Of a stretch of DNA of 64,000 nt, positions 8,276 through 16,620 are shown piece by piece; position 1 is the first letter of the stretch; each line of letters starts with the position of its first letter. Source of the DNA: CAIRDP01 sp037134895 (GTDB lineage Bacteria > Bacteroidota > Bacteroidia > Bacteroidales > FEN-979); the NCBI GenBank assembly GCA_037134895.1, contig JBAXLI010000001.1:178498-242497 (forward strand). The letters are read 5' to 3'. The position numbers were made by a program, and so were the translations under genes. The notes below the pieces were generated by a model. That model was not told the DNA's origin. It searched no databases and saw only the letters and a program-made list of their open reading frames with translations.

Positions 8276-9834
8276 TAATGTGCATCAGCCGCTGAGACCT
8301 GCTCTCCCCCGATTTTCCGGTTTCTTGTGAAAAAGATAAGCGGGAAAGAGATCAGGATAAACAGAGTGGCATAAAGGAAAGCATCGAGGTAACTCAGCAT
8401 GAAGGTCTGTTTCATGACTGTTAGTTCTATCACCTGGTAAGCCTGCTTCTGAAGGTCGGCTGCAAACGGCAGTTTAGCCTGCAGCGCTTGGTATACCTGG
8501 TTGTATCTTTCGGTGAACTGGGCTGAGCCTGAGTAAATATTGCTTATCAGGTCAATGCGGTGTATCGCCACCCTGTGGGCAATGTAATTGTTGATGATGG
8601 CAATGCCGAAAGACCCTCCCATCTGCCGCATCATATTGTTCAGAGCCACCCCCTGAGGGATATCACGGGGTTGTAATCCGGCGACAGCCATCGCATTTAA
8701 AGGTACAAACAGACAAGCCAGTCCGGCCCCGCGTATCATAAGCGGTAATGCGAAAAACCCGGAACTTACATTCAGGTCGGCTCTTGACATCATTATGCCA
8801 AATCCAATCAGGCAAATAAACCCGAGGGTGACGAAAATTTTGGGTGAAGCCCCGGCCTGCAGGCTTCTCCCGATGAAAGGCATGAAGATCAGGGATAGTA
8901 TTGAAGCCGGCAAAAGTGTAAGCCCGGTCTCGTAAGCGGTATAACCCAACACTCTCTGAAGCATCAGGGGAAAAATAAAGACGGATGTGAAAAGTATGAA
9001 TCCCACGATAAACGTCAGGAGTGTGGTAAGGGTAAGATTCCAGTCTTTCAGGATACGAAGGTTCACAACAGGTTCTTTTTGTTTGAGTTCCCACCAGATG
9101 AACGTCGCAAGCCCGATGACTGCTATGACTGTAAACCAGATGATGGTTCTTGAGTCGAACCAGTCTTCATGCTCGCCTCTTTCAAGCACATACTGAAGCG
9201 ATCCTATCCCGATGGTCAGGAGGAAGATCCCGCTCCAGTCTATCCTTGGCCTCACCGAAATGTCGAATCCTCTTGGAATAAAACGGTATGTGAGGATGCT
9301 GGCAAGAATTCCGAAAGGGACATTGATGTAGAAAATCAGTGGCCATGCATAGCTGTCAATGATAAGTCCGCCTACGACAGGTCCCATAGTGGGGCCAAGA
9401 ACAACGCCCATGCCGAACAATGCTGCTGCAAGTCCCCTTTGTTTGCCCGGGAAGGTCTCAAACAGTATAGATTGGGAAGTGGAAAGGAGTCCGCCTCCTC
9501 CCAACCCCTGCACAAACCTCCACAAAACGATCTGCCAGAGGGAGGTCGACATTCCGCAGAAAACTGAAGCTATTGTAAAGATGATGATAGAGGCCATGTA
9601 GTATCGCCGCCGACCAAAAAATGCGGCAAGGAAACCGGTCATTGGAATGATTATCACATTGGCGATGGCATACGAGGTGATCACCCAGGCGATGTCTTCA
9701 ATGGAAGCGCCCAGGTTGCCGGCCATCTGGTTCAGGGCGACATTCACAATGGAGGTGTCGATCAGCTCCATTATTGCCGCCGAGATAGTGGTCAGCGCTA
9801 TTATGATCTTCGCAGTTCTGCTGAGGGTAGACAT
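8275..9834 (-). CDS. DHA2-family (EmrB/QacA type) 14-helix MFS multidrug transporter
   Basis: A 519-residue integral membrane protein with about 14 hydrophobic helices. The N-terminal LIDTSIVNVALNQMAGNLGASIEDIAWVITSYAIANVIIIPMTGFLAAFFGRR stretch carries the DHA2 hallmark (D....NvALP......) and motif A (GfLa..fGRR). Motif C, GMGVVLGPTMGPVVGG, the antiporter signature, lies at about residues 141-156. It exchanges protons for amphipathic drugs. It is 7 bp behind the HlyD-like adaptor gene and upstream of the TolC gene, the classic EmrA-EmrB-TolC order of Bacteroidetes. The substrate is not predictable. Confidence 0.93.
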   Translation of the reverse strand: MSTLSRTAKIIIALTTISAAIMELIDTSIVNVALNQMAGNLGASIEDIAWVITSYAIANVIIIPMTGFLAAFFGRRRYYMASIIIFTIASVFCGMSTSLWQIVLWRFVQGLGGGGLLSTSQSILFETFPGKQRGLAAALFGMGVVLGPTMGPVVGGLIIDSYAWPLIFYINVPFGILASILTYRFIPRGFDISVRPRIDWSGIFLLTIGIGSLQYVLERGEHEDWFDSRTIIWFTVIAVIGLATFIWWELKQKEPVVNLRILKDWNLTLTTLLTFIVGFILFTSVFIFPLMLQRVLGYTAYETGLTLLPASILSLIFMPFIGRSLQAGASPKIFVTLGFICLIGFGIMMSRADLNVSSGFFALPLMIRGAGLACLFVPLNAMAVAGLQPRDIPQGVALNNMMRQMGGSFGIAIINNYIAHRVAIHRIDLISNIYSGSAQFTERYNQVYQALQAKLPFAADLQKQAYQVIELTVMKQTFMLSYLDAFLYATLFILISFPLIFFTRNRKIGGEQVSAADAH

Positions 9835-9841
9835 TCCGATA

Positions 9842-10891
9842 TCAGATTGGGACCGAAACTACTACGCTCATGCCGGCTCTGAGCACATCTTTATATTTTT
9901 CCGCTTCGAGGATCTCGATGCGTACCGGGATGCGCTGGGTGACTTTCACGAAATTCCCCGTGGCATTGTCGGGTGGAAGGAGTGAAAACCTGGCTCCGGT
10001 CGCTTCTGAGAGAGATATGACTTTGCCCTGCACGTCAAGTTTGGGATACCCGTCGATTTGTATATGTACGAGTTGCCCTACGTGTATATTCTTTACCTGG
10101 TTCTCCTTGAAATTTGCAACAACCCACCGGCTTTGGCTGTTAACAATAGTAAACAATGGAGTTCCCGCCTGGATGAACTGCCCCTCGTCGATGTTACGTT
10201 TCCCGAGTTTCCCATCGGCAATGGCATAAATCCTGCAATAACTTATTTTCAGTTTCTGCTGATCGATTCTGGCCTGCTTTATCTCTGCCTGTGACAAAGC
10301 TTTGTTCACCAGGGACCTCAGAATCTCCAGGCGTGTTTCGGCAACCCTCACATCGATCTGGCTTGTCTCGAGCTGCTTATTAATGACATCGGAATTCGAC
10401 TGGCTGTCGTCAACCTGCCGTTTGGTAATGGCATTGCCTTCAAACAGCTTTTTATCGCGGTTCAGGTCACTCTGGGCTTTCGACTGCCTTATCCTGAGTA
10501 CTTCAAGATTCGATTTTGCTGAGGCAAGCGAGGCTTCGGCATTGGTCAGGGATGCTTTCGCGTTTTCTATGTCGGCCGCTGATTGTTTCAGATCGGCCTG
10601 CATTTCTTCCAGCTGCAGCTCAAGCTCGGTCGAATCAACAAGCATCAGGAGCTGGCCTTTGGTGACATTCACATAGTCATCGACATAGATCTTGTTTACA
10701 TACCCCGAAACCCTTGAAAGAATGGGAACCAGCCTCATCTCAACCTGGGCATTGTCAGTTTCTTCATGATGAATGGCAAACCAGACCTCTTTAGCCAGGT
10801 AGATCAGGCCGATAAGAACAACGCTGATAATAATGATGCGGGGCAATATTTTTTTTCCTGCTTTTGATTCTTTTTGGGAGGAAGTGTCCAT
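9842..10891 (-). CDS. HlyD/EmrA-type membrane fusion protein of the efflux pump
   Basis: A 349-residue periplasmic adaptor. It has one N-terminal membrane anchor (residues about 15-35), a split lipoyl/barrel-sandwich domain (VDDYVNVTKGQLLMLVDSTELE and DGKLGKRNIDEGQFIQAGTPLFTIV), a long alpha-helical hairpin between them (residues about 75-200) and a beta-barrel end. It couples the MFS pump to the TolC duct. It is the first gene of the operon. The start at 10891 is just downstream of a promoter whose -33 region lies inside the operator palindrome shared with the divergent MarR gene. Confidence 0.92.
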   Translation of the reverse strand: MDTSSQKESKAGKKILPRIIIISVVLIGLIYLAKEVWFAIHHEETDNAQVEMRLVPILSRVSGYVNKIYVDDYVNVTKGQLLMLVDSTELELQLEEMQADLKQSAADIENAKASLTNAEASLASAKSNLEVLRIRQSKAQSDLNRDKKLFEGNAITKRQVDDSQSNSDVINKQLETSQIDVRVAETRLEILRSLVNKALSQAEIKQARIDQQKLKISYCRIYAIADGKLGKRNIDEGQFIQAGTPLFTIVNSQSRWVVANFKENQVKNIHVGQLVHIQIDGYPKLDVQGKVISLSEATGARFSLLPPDNATGNFVKVTQRIPVRIEILEAEKYKDVLRAGMSVVVSVPI

Positions 10892-10906
10892 GTAAATAGT
10901 TTTTTA

Positions 10907-10914
10907 TATTTTTG
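10907..10914 (+). promoter_or_regulatory. Candidate -7 element for the marR gene
   Basis: TATTTTTG matches TAnnTTTG and lies about 66 bp upstream of the marR ATG at 10980. It would place the start site just before the operator palindrome, so bound repressor would also block this gene. Confidence 0.4.
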
Positions 10915-10947
10915 CAAAGGTAAACCAAGTTGACGAAATATCGACAA
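10915..10947 (-). promoter_or_regulatory. Efflux operon promoter
   Basis: On the minus strand TTG (plus 10945-10947), a 22-nt spacer and TACCTTTG (plus 10915-10922) fit the Bacteroidetes promoter pattern. The -33 box and most of the spacer lie within the palindrome at 10929-10948. Confidence 0.5.
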
Positions 10948-10948
10948 C
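10929..10948. promoter_or_regulatory. Probable MarR operator
   Basis: GTTGACGAAATATCGACAAC is a 20-bp dyad with two central-arm mismatches. A further half site, GTTGAC, follows at 10952. It lies in the divergent interval between the MarR regulator and the efflux operon and overlaps the efflux promoter, the usual arrangement for autoregulated MarR repressors. Confidence 0.55.
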
Positions 10949-10979
10949 ATAGTTGACCATATTTTATAAAAAATTTACA

Positions 10980-11456
10980 ATGCTTTCAAAATCAGTAAGA
11001 ACAAAACTGGCCTCTGGGATGCCTTCCAAAGGGGAAAGTTACGGCAGGCAGATTTATTTTCTTTACAGGTATTTGGTTGTTTGGGAAGATGACACTCTGC
11101 CAAGCCTGGGCTTAAAGCATATGGGGCCCAGCCATATTCACCTGCTTTTCACCATTGGTCTCGACGGGGTTTCGAACAGTGAGATGGCAAGAAGGGCTAA
11201 GGTTTCAAAACAGGCGATGAGCAAACTTGTGAAGGAGATGCTTAACCATGAACTCATCACGATCAAGCATAACGAGCAGGACAGCCGCTGCAATATAATT
11301 TCACTTACCGACAAAGGAGCCGATGCGCTGATGAAGATATGGTCGTTGAATCAGCAGCTGACCGAACGATTTGAGGAACATCTCGGGAAAGCCAAATCGA
11401 AAAAACTTCTTTCATTGATGGCCGAACTGGTTGACGCGCTCGAAACAGCCCATTAG
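10980..11456 (+). CDS. MarR-family transcriptional regulator
   Basis: A 158-residue winged-helix regulator when started at the ATG at 10980. A TTG nine codons earlier is open but lies against the operator and is less likely. The core GVSNSEMARRAKVSKQAMSKLVKEMLNHELITIKHNEQDSRCNIISLTDKGADAL carries the recognition helix and the D-R wing (DSR) of the family. It is transcribed divergently from the EmrA-EmrB-TolC operon and probably represses that operon and itself until a ligand binds. Confidence 0.9.
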   Translation: MLSKSVRTKLASGMPSKGESYGRQIYFLYRYLVVWEDDTLPSLGLKHMGPSHIHLLFTIGLDGVSNSEMARRAKVSKQAMSKLVKEMLNHELITIKHNEQDSRCNIISLTDKGADALMKIWSLNQQLTERFEEHLGKAKSKKLLSLMAELVDALETAH

Positions 11457-11477
11457 AAAACACCCTGCCTTATTTAC

Positions 11478-11507
11478 TTGACTTTTACCTGCTTTTTGTT
11501 ATCTTTA
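11478..11507 (+). promoter_or_regulatory. Bacteroidetes-type promoter for the secreted protein
   Basis: TTG (11478-11480), a 19-nt spacer and TATCTTTA (11500-11507), one base from TAnnTTTG. It lies about 43 bp upstream of the ATG at 11550. Confidence 0.5.
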
Positions 11508-11549
11508 CATTACCTATTTTCATCATTAATTTTTTTTAACCGAAACACC

Positions 11550-12047
11550 ATGAGAGCAACCGCTGTTATTTTCTGCATGTTCCTGTTTACTGTAGTCTTG
11601 CAGGCCCAGATTACCATCCCGTCATCCGCCGATGTCAAAAAAACTCAACAGGCTGCAACAACTGAAGTTTCCAAAGCCACCAGCCAGGCTAATATCGGCA
11701 GCCTGATCGGGCAGCTTACAAACGGAATATCTGTAAATTCCTTCACTGACTCTTTTAAAAAGAATAAAAGCGATTTTGTCAGCAAGACAAGCAAAGTAAG
11801 CGATGCCGCAGGGGCTTCATCCGCACTGCAGACTTTAGCCGGCGGATTACTGCCCGCTGCAATGGATGCAGGTTGGGGGTCAATAAAAAGCAAATGGTTT
11901 AAAGACGCCAAAACAGCCAATACCGTGAAGAGTGTTGCAGGTGTTGCAGCTGCTCTTGAATCGCATATCAGTCCCAAGAGCTTTAATGGCGACTGGGCTA
12001 CGGCCCGTCCGGCGTGGCAGGCTGCACTGAGTGCACTCTCGAAATAA
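11550..12047 (+). CDS. Secreted hypothetical protein
   Basis: A 165-residue protein beginning MRATAVIFCMFLFTVVLQAQ, a clear signal peptide. The longer open frame from 11478 would lack this signal at the N-terminus and would overlap the promoter. The mature part is rich in Ser, Ala, Lys and Thr and predicted mostly helical. Its closing SPKSFNGDWATARPAWQAALSALSK is the only distinctive segment. I do not recognise a family. It stands between the MarR gene and a secreted hydrolase and has its own promoter. Confidence 0.7.
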   Translation: MRATAVIFCMFLFTVVLQAQITIPSSADVKKTQQAATTEVSKATSQANIGSLIGQLTNGISVNSFTDSFKKNKSDFVSKTSKVSDAAGASSALQTLAGGLLPAAMDAGWGSIKSKWFKDAKTANTVKSVAGVAAALESHISPKSFNGDWATARPAWQAALSALSK

Positions 12048-12140
12048 ATTCATGGGTTCAACAGCCTGATAAGGCCCGGATGTTATCATCAGCGAGGACT
12101 TAATCATTCTATTTACACATTTCTGTTATAAACCTGAACT

Positions 12141-13358
12141 ATGAAGAAAGTACGGTTTTATGCCCTGATAGCAGTTTTTTTTGTCTGTTATTTTGGCCCG
12201 GACTGTTTATTTGGGCAGTCTGTTCCTTCCAGGACCCCTAAAGCAGGTGATGTCATCGGCTTTTCTTTCGAAAGAGATTTTTCCCAGGTGGTCATGGACA
12301 GCCTGCTGACACATCCTGCATTCGGAAGAACCGGGAATTACGGGTTTGAGCCGTCAAAATACAAGGTGAAAACGTATAAGCTGGTGTATTATACCTTGAA
12401 TCCTTATTCGGGGCAGGTTGGCAAAGCATCAGGACTGATAGCGGTCCCGGCCGGAGTGAACGCCGCGTTAAGGATTGTGGTTTACACTCACGGAACCGAA
12501 GTATCCAAACACGATGTTCCCTCAAACCCTGCAAATGCTGAAGCCCGCATGGTGTTATCGGCTTTTGCATCGCAGGGGTATGTGGTGTTCATGCCCGATT
12601 ACATCGGCAAAGGAGAATCGCCCGGAATGCATACGTATATGCTTAGCGAGGGAGAGGCACAAGCTGCTTATGACTTCTGCACTGCCGCAAGATCTGTTTG
12701 CCTGGAATTGAAGCTTGACCTCAATGGCACGATGTTCCTGACCGGCTGGTCTCAGGGCGGACATGCTGCAATGGCACTTGCAAGGCTTATGCAGAAACAG
12801 GAAGGCTCGGGAATAAAAGCCGTTGCCCCCATCGCCGGCGTATATGATCTTTACCTGGCCTGGAATCACTGGCTGCTGAGCTGTTCATCAAACCTTCTGC
12901 CCCTCATTATGGCCTATAACATATATGCCTATGAATATCATTTAAAGATCCCAGGCTTACGCCAGTTGGCCCTGAATATTGAATACCAGCGCATAGGTGA
13001 AGATATTTTTGATACGGATCATATCCCGGCCAACATCCTCACAGTATTCGGAAGAACTCCCTCTGAACTTCTGAAACCAGGGTTCAGGGCTTCATTCCTT
13101 GAAAATAATAATGTTTTCTCAAAAGCCCTGGGGAAAAACCAGGTTTACATGTGGAAAGCTAAAGTCCCTATCCGGTTCTATTATGGAGAGGCAGATTCGG
13201 TAATTGCACTTTCGGTTACCAAAACAGCGTATGATTACATGAAAGACCTTGGTTGTGATGTGGAGATGGTCAATGCCGGGTCAGCTGCAGGGCATTCCGA
13301 AACATTTCTGTTTGCCCTTGCACACACCCGTAAATGGTTCGACGGGTTTAACAGGTAA
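12141..13358 (+). CDS. Secreted alpha/beta hydrolase, secretory-lipase-like
   Basis: A 405-residue exported hydrolase with a signal peptide (ending near CLFGQS). The nucleophile elbow GWSQGG puts the catalytic Ser near residue 203. An Asp candidate is in FYYGEADSVIAL and the His is in GHSETFLFALAH. The pattern of a Tyr-Thr-His-Gly oxyanion strand (VVYTHGTEV), MPDYIGKGES and GWSQGG resembles the secretory-lipase (LIP) family. The same fold, with the same GWSQGG elbow, forms the C-terminal half of the fusion protein at 57993-60875, so the two are distant paralogs. It likely cleaves esters in the periplasm or outside the cell. Confidence 0.8.
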   Translation: MKKVRFYALIAVFFVCYFGPDCLFGQSVPSRTPKAGDVIGFSFERDFSQVVMDSLLTHPAFGRTGNYGFEPSKYKVKTYKLVYYTLNPYSGQVGKASGLIAVPAGVNAALRIVVYTHGTEVSKHDVPSNPANAEARMVLSAFASQGYVVFMPDYIGKGESPGMHTYMLSEGEAQAAYDFCTAARSVCLELKLDLNGTMFLTGWSQGGHAAMALARLMQKQEGSGIKAVAPIAGVYDLYLAWNHWLLSCSSNLLPLIMAYNIYAYEYHLKIPGLRQLALNIEYQRIGEDIFDTDHIPANILTVFGRTPSELLKPGFRASFLENNNVFSKALGKNQVYMWKAKVPIRFYYGEADSVIALSVTKTAYDYMKDLGCDVEMVNAGSAAGHSETFLFALAHTRKWFDGFNR

Positions 13359-13448
13359 AACAATCCACCGGTTCATCCGTTGATATACCGGGTGCAGATT
13401 CATTTGCAAACGAAAAGAAATAGCCTAAAATAATTAAAACAAATAGAT

Positions 13449-14348
13449 ATGAAAATCGGTTTTATAGGCCTGGGGAAGATGGGGTTCAACATGGTGCAGA
13501 GGCTGCTCAATGATCATCATGAAATTGTAGTGTGGAACAGGACTGCTGCAGCAGTTGAAGAAATTTCGAAAAAGGGAGCCGATAGATCGGGTTCAGTAAA
13601 AGAGATGATCTCTAAACTTCCTGCCCGCAAAGTTGTATGGCTGATGGTGCCTTCAGGCAAACCCGTCGATGAGAATCTTGATGTTTTGCTCGGCCTTCTG
13701 AATAAAGATGATATCATCATCGACGGGGGTAATTCCTACTGGAGGGATACCCAGGTCAGGGCACAGAAAGTTGCCTCTCATGGCATTCATTATATCGACT
13801 GCGGCACCAGTGGAGGTGTGTGGGGACTGAAGAACGGATACTGCCTGATGGTTGGCGGCAACAAGGAGGCAGTGGATTATGCCGAACCTCTGTTCAGATC
13901 ACTGGCCCCGGAGCACGGATATGTTTACTGCGGGGTTTCGGGAACAGGGCATCTTGTAAAGATGGTGCATAACGGGATTGAATATGGCATGATGCAGTCT
14001 TTTGCCGAGGGTTTCGAGATACTCCAGAAAACACCTTTCAACCTTGATCTGCCAAAAATTGCCGATGCATGGCAGTATGGCAGCGTGGTGCGCTCATGGC
14101 TGCTTGAACTTGCAACCGATGCGTTGAAGGAAGACCCGAAGCTGGAGCATTTGCAGGATTATGTGCAGGACAGCGGGGAGGGTCGATGGACCGTGCAGAC
14201 CGCAATTGATTTTGATGTGCCGGCCCATGTGATCACAGCTTCCCTGTATAACCGTTTTCAGTCGAGGCAGGATGAATCTTTCGCTATGAAAATGCTTGCA
14301 GCCCTTCGAAACCAGTTCGGCGGACATGCAGTTAAAACAAAAGAATAA
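13449..14348 (+). CDS. gnd: 6-phosphogluconate dehydrogenase, decarboxylating (short type)
   Basis: A 299-residue cytosolic enzyme that oxidises 6-phosphogluconate to ribulose 5-phosphate and CO2. The N-terminal Rossmann turn is IGLGKMGFNMVQRL, followed by VVWNRT. DGGNSYWRDT and the substrate-binding CGTSGGVWGLKNGYCLMVGG lie in the middle, and KMVHNGIEYGMMQSFAEGFEIL carries the catalytic Lys and Asn. The length is that of the short, often NAD-preferring GndA/YqeC class rather than the 470-residue class. It is the first gene of gnd-zwf-pgl-pgi; zwf starts 6 bp later. Confidence 0.95.
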   Translation: MKIGFIGLGKMGFNMVQRLLNDHHEIVVWNRTAAAVEEISKKGADRSGSVKEMISKLPARKVVWLMVPSGKPVDENLDVLLGLLNKDDIIIDGGNSYWRDTQVRAQKVASHGIHYIDCGTSGGVWGLKNGYCLMVGGNKEAVDYAEPLFRSLAPEHGYVYCGVSGTGHLVKMVHNGIEYGMMQSFAEGFEILQKTPFNLDLPKIADAWQYGSVVRSWLLELATDALKEDPKLEHLQDYVQDSGEGRWTVQTAIDFDVPAHVITASLYNRFQSRQDESFAMKMLAALRNQFGGHAVKTKE

Positions 14349-14354
14349 AAGCGG

Positions 14355-15869
14355 ATGGAAGACAGTCTTGTGTATGTCATTTTCGGAGCTTCCGGCGACC
14401 TGACCAAACGTAAGCTGGTTCCCGCACTTTACGCTCTTTATGTTCAGAAACTCCTGCCCGTGAATTTCCTGTTGCTGGGGGTTTCGCGCAGCCCTTTGTC
14501 AGACGACATCTTCAGGGAAGGGATGAGGTCGGCGATCAGAGAATACAAAGAAATTGACAATGATTCCCTGATAGAGGACTTTATTGAAAAGATCTTTTAT
14601 ATATCCATTCAATCTGACCATGCTCCTGATTACGTATTCCTGAAGCAGAAACTTCAGCAGCTGAGGGAGAGGTTAAATTTGGGTGGTAATACTGTTTTTT
14701 ATCTCTCAACTCCACCTGCCTTGTATGGTGTGATTCCCAGGAATCTTGCCATGGCCGGACTGAATAGCCAGGAGAATGGATGGAAACGCCTTATCATCGA
14801 AAAACCTTTTGGGTATGACCTTGAATCGGCCATGGATCTTAAGAACATCCTCCTGAAGGACTGGGAGGAAGAGCAGCTGTTCAGGATCGACCATTACCTT
14901 GGAAAGGAAACTGTTCAGAACCTCCTTGTGACAAGGTTCTCAAACGGGATATTCGAACCTTTATGGAACAGGAATTACATACATCATGTTGAAATCACTT
15001 CGGCCGAAAGCCTTGGAGTTGAAAAACGGGGTGGGTATTATGAAAGTTCCGGCGCTTTACGCGACATGGTGCAGAATCACCTGCTCCAGATGGTTGCCCT
15101 CACAGCCATGGAGCCTCCTTCTTCCCTTGACCCATCGGCCATCCGCAACGAAATACTGAAAGTGTTCCAATCGCTGAGGCCCCTGAAAAGGGAGGATGTA
15201 AAGCGGGTTGCCATTCGCGGACAATATCTTGCCGCGACCATCAATGGTAAAGCTGTCCAGGGTTACAGGGAAGAGGGAGGAGTTGCCGGAAACTCGCTCA
15301 CCGAAACTTATGCGGCCCTTAAATTTTATATTGATAACTGGCGCTGGGGCGGTGTCCCCTTTTATATCCGCACAGGAAAACGCCTGCCCACAAGGGTTAC
15401 CGAAGTAGTGATACATTTCAAGGCGACACCACACTTCCTTTTTTCAGGGGATAAATACAGACAGTCGCTGAACCAGCTTATCATCAGGATACAGCCCGAT
15501 GAAGGGATTTTGCTGAAATTCGGAATGAAAACTCCGGGAGCGGGGTTTGAGGTGCAGACTGTGAATATGGACTTCCATTACTCCCAGCTTGCTGATCACA
15601 GGATACAGTCGGCATACGAACGCCTCATTTACGATTCGGTGAAAGGGGACGCCACTTTGTTTGCCAGAACTGCCGAAGTCCTGGAAGCATGGAAATTCCT
15701 GTCACCTGTTCTCGAAGCCTGGAAAACCGAAAACGAAGTTCCGCTCTATGGTTATCCAGCCGGTACCTGGGGGCCTCAGCAGGCTGATGATCTCATCGAA
15801 GGCCATGGGATCACCTGGAGGTATCCTTGCAAGAACCTCAGTGATGACGGTATTTATTGTGAACTGTAA
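14355..15869 (+). CDS. zwf: Glucose-6-phosphate 1-dehydrogenase
   Basis: A 504-residue enzyme that oxidises glucose 6-phosphate to 6-phosphogluconolactone. The nucleotide-binding motif FGASGDLTKRKLVPALY is at residues about 9-25, and the catalytic signature RIDHYLGKE (His-Lys substrate binding) is at about residues 177-185. The ending WGPQQADDLIEGHGITW is typical. The length is normal for the family. It overlaps nothing and is followed 2 bp later by pgl, so the first two pathway steps are translationally coupled. Confidence 0.97.
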   Translation: MEDSLVYVIFGASGDLTKRKLVPALYALYVQKLLPVNFLLLGVSRSPLSDDIFREGMRSAIREYKEIDNDSLIEDFIEKIFYISIQSDHAPDYVFLKQKLQQLRERLNLGGNTVFYLSTPPALYGVIPRNLAMAGLNSQENGWKRLIIEKPFGYDLESAMDLKNILLKDWEEEQLFRIDHYLGKETVQNLLVTRFSNGIFEPLWNRNYIHHVEITSAESLGVEKRGGYYESSGALRDMVQNHLLQMVALTAMEPPSSLDPSAIRNEILKVFQSLRPLKREDVKRVAIRGQYLAATINGKAVQGYREEGGVAGNSLTETYAALKFYIDNWRWGGVPFYIRTGKRLPTRVTEVVIHFKATPHFLFSGDKYRQSLNQLIIRIQPDEGILLKFGMKTPGAGFEVQTVNMDFHYSQLADHRIQSAYERLIYDSVKGDATLFARTAEVLEAWKFLSPVLEAWKTENEVPLYGYPAGTWGPQQADDLIEGHGITWRYPCKNLSDDGIYCEL

Positions 15870-15871
15870 GC

Positions 15872-16603
15872 ATGATCGAGGTACTCAAAATATTTGAAAC
15901 AACTGATGACCTGGCAGACTATTTTGCCAGGCAACTCCAGGGTCTTCTTGCTTCAATGAGACACGACCACACCTTCAGCCTGGTATTATCGGGTGGAACC
16001 ACGCCAGGGCTGGTATTCAGGAAACTGGCCTCTGATTACCGCAATAACATTGCCTGGGATAAGCTGAAGATCTTCTGGGGCGATGAGCGTTGTGTCGGCC
16101 CTGGAGAGCCTGAAAGCAACTATAAAATGGCCCGGGAGAACCTTCTCGACCTTATCCCTGTCCCTGCTTCAAATGTCTTCAGGATTCATGGTGAAGCAAT
16201 CCCTGAAACAGAAGCTTTAAGGTACTCATCAGTGGTTGTCGCCAACATACATAAGTATATGGGATTTCCTTCGCCCGACCTGGTTATGCTGGGGATTGGC
16301 GAGGATGGACATACGGCCTCGATCTTTCCTTCTGATACCACGCTTTTCAACAGTGACAGATTGTTTTGTACGACAGTACATCCGCAGACAAAGCAAAAAA
16401 GGATCACAGCCTGCGGCAGGCTGATCAACAATGCCAGGACAGTTATGATCCTGGCCACCGGCAAATCAAAGGCCGGTAAGGTCGCACAGGTATACAACCG
16501 TAAAACAGGCTGGGAATCGCTGCCTGTCTCACTGGTACAGCCTGTTCACGGGGAACTGAACTGGCTGCTCGACAGGGAAGCTGCTTCTGAATTGAACAGA
16601 TAA
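15872..16603 (+). CDS. pgl: 6-phosphogluconolactonase
   Basis: A 243-residue enzyme of the SOL/DevB type that hydrolyses 6-phosphogluconolactone. Key blocks are FSLVLSGGTTPGLVFRKLA (sugar-phosphate loop), DKLKIFWGDERCVGPGEPESNYKMARENLL and LGIGEDGHTASIFP, the active-site signature. It sits between zwf and pgi, completing the oxidative branch within one operon. Confidence 0.95.
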   Translation: MIEVLKIFETTDDLADYFARQLQGLLASMRHDHTFSLVLSGGTTPGLVFRKLASDYRNNIAWDKLKIFWGDERCVGPGEPESNYKMARENLLDLIPVPASNVFRIHGEAIPETEALRYSSVVVANIHKYMGFPSPDLVMLGIGEDGHTASIFPSDTTLFNSDRLFCTTVHPQTKQKRITACGRLINNARTVMILATGKSKAGKVAQVYNRKTGWESLPVSLVQPVHGELNWLLDREAASELNR

Positions 16604-16620
16604 TAACTAAATCATAGTTT

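Noticed and set aside
9169..9567. 132-residue plus-strand frame inside the MFS pump gene
   Set aside because: It is the complement of conserved transmembrane helices, with a composition atypical of a real protein.
10953..10979. TTG start for the MarR regulator nine codons upstream
   Set aside because: It abuts the operator and lacks a ribosome site; the ATG at 10980 gives the usual MarR length.
13366..13394. Hairpin CACCGGT/ACCGGGTG between the lipase-like gene and gnd
   Set aside because: It has a short stem with a bulge and a 14-nt loop, and no U tract follows, so it is too weak to call a terminator.
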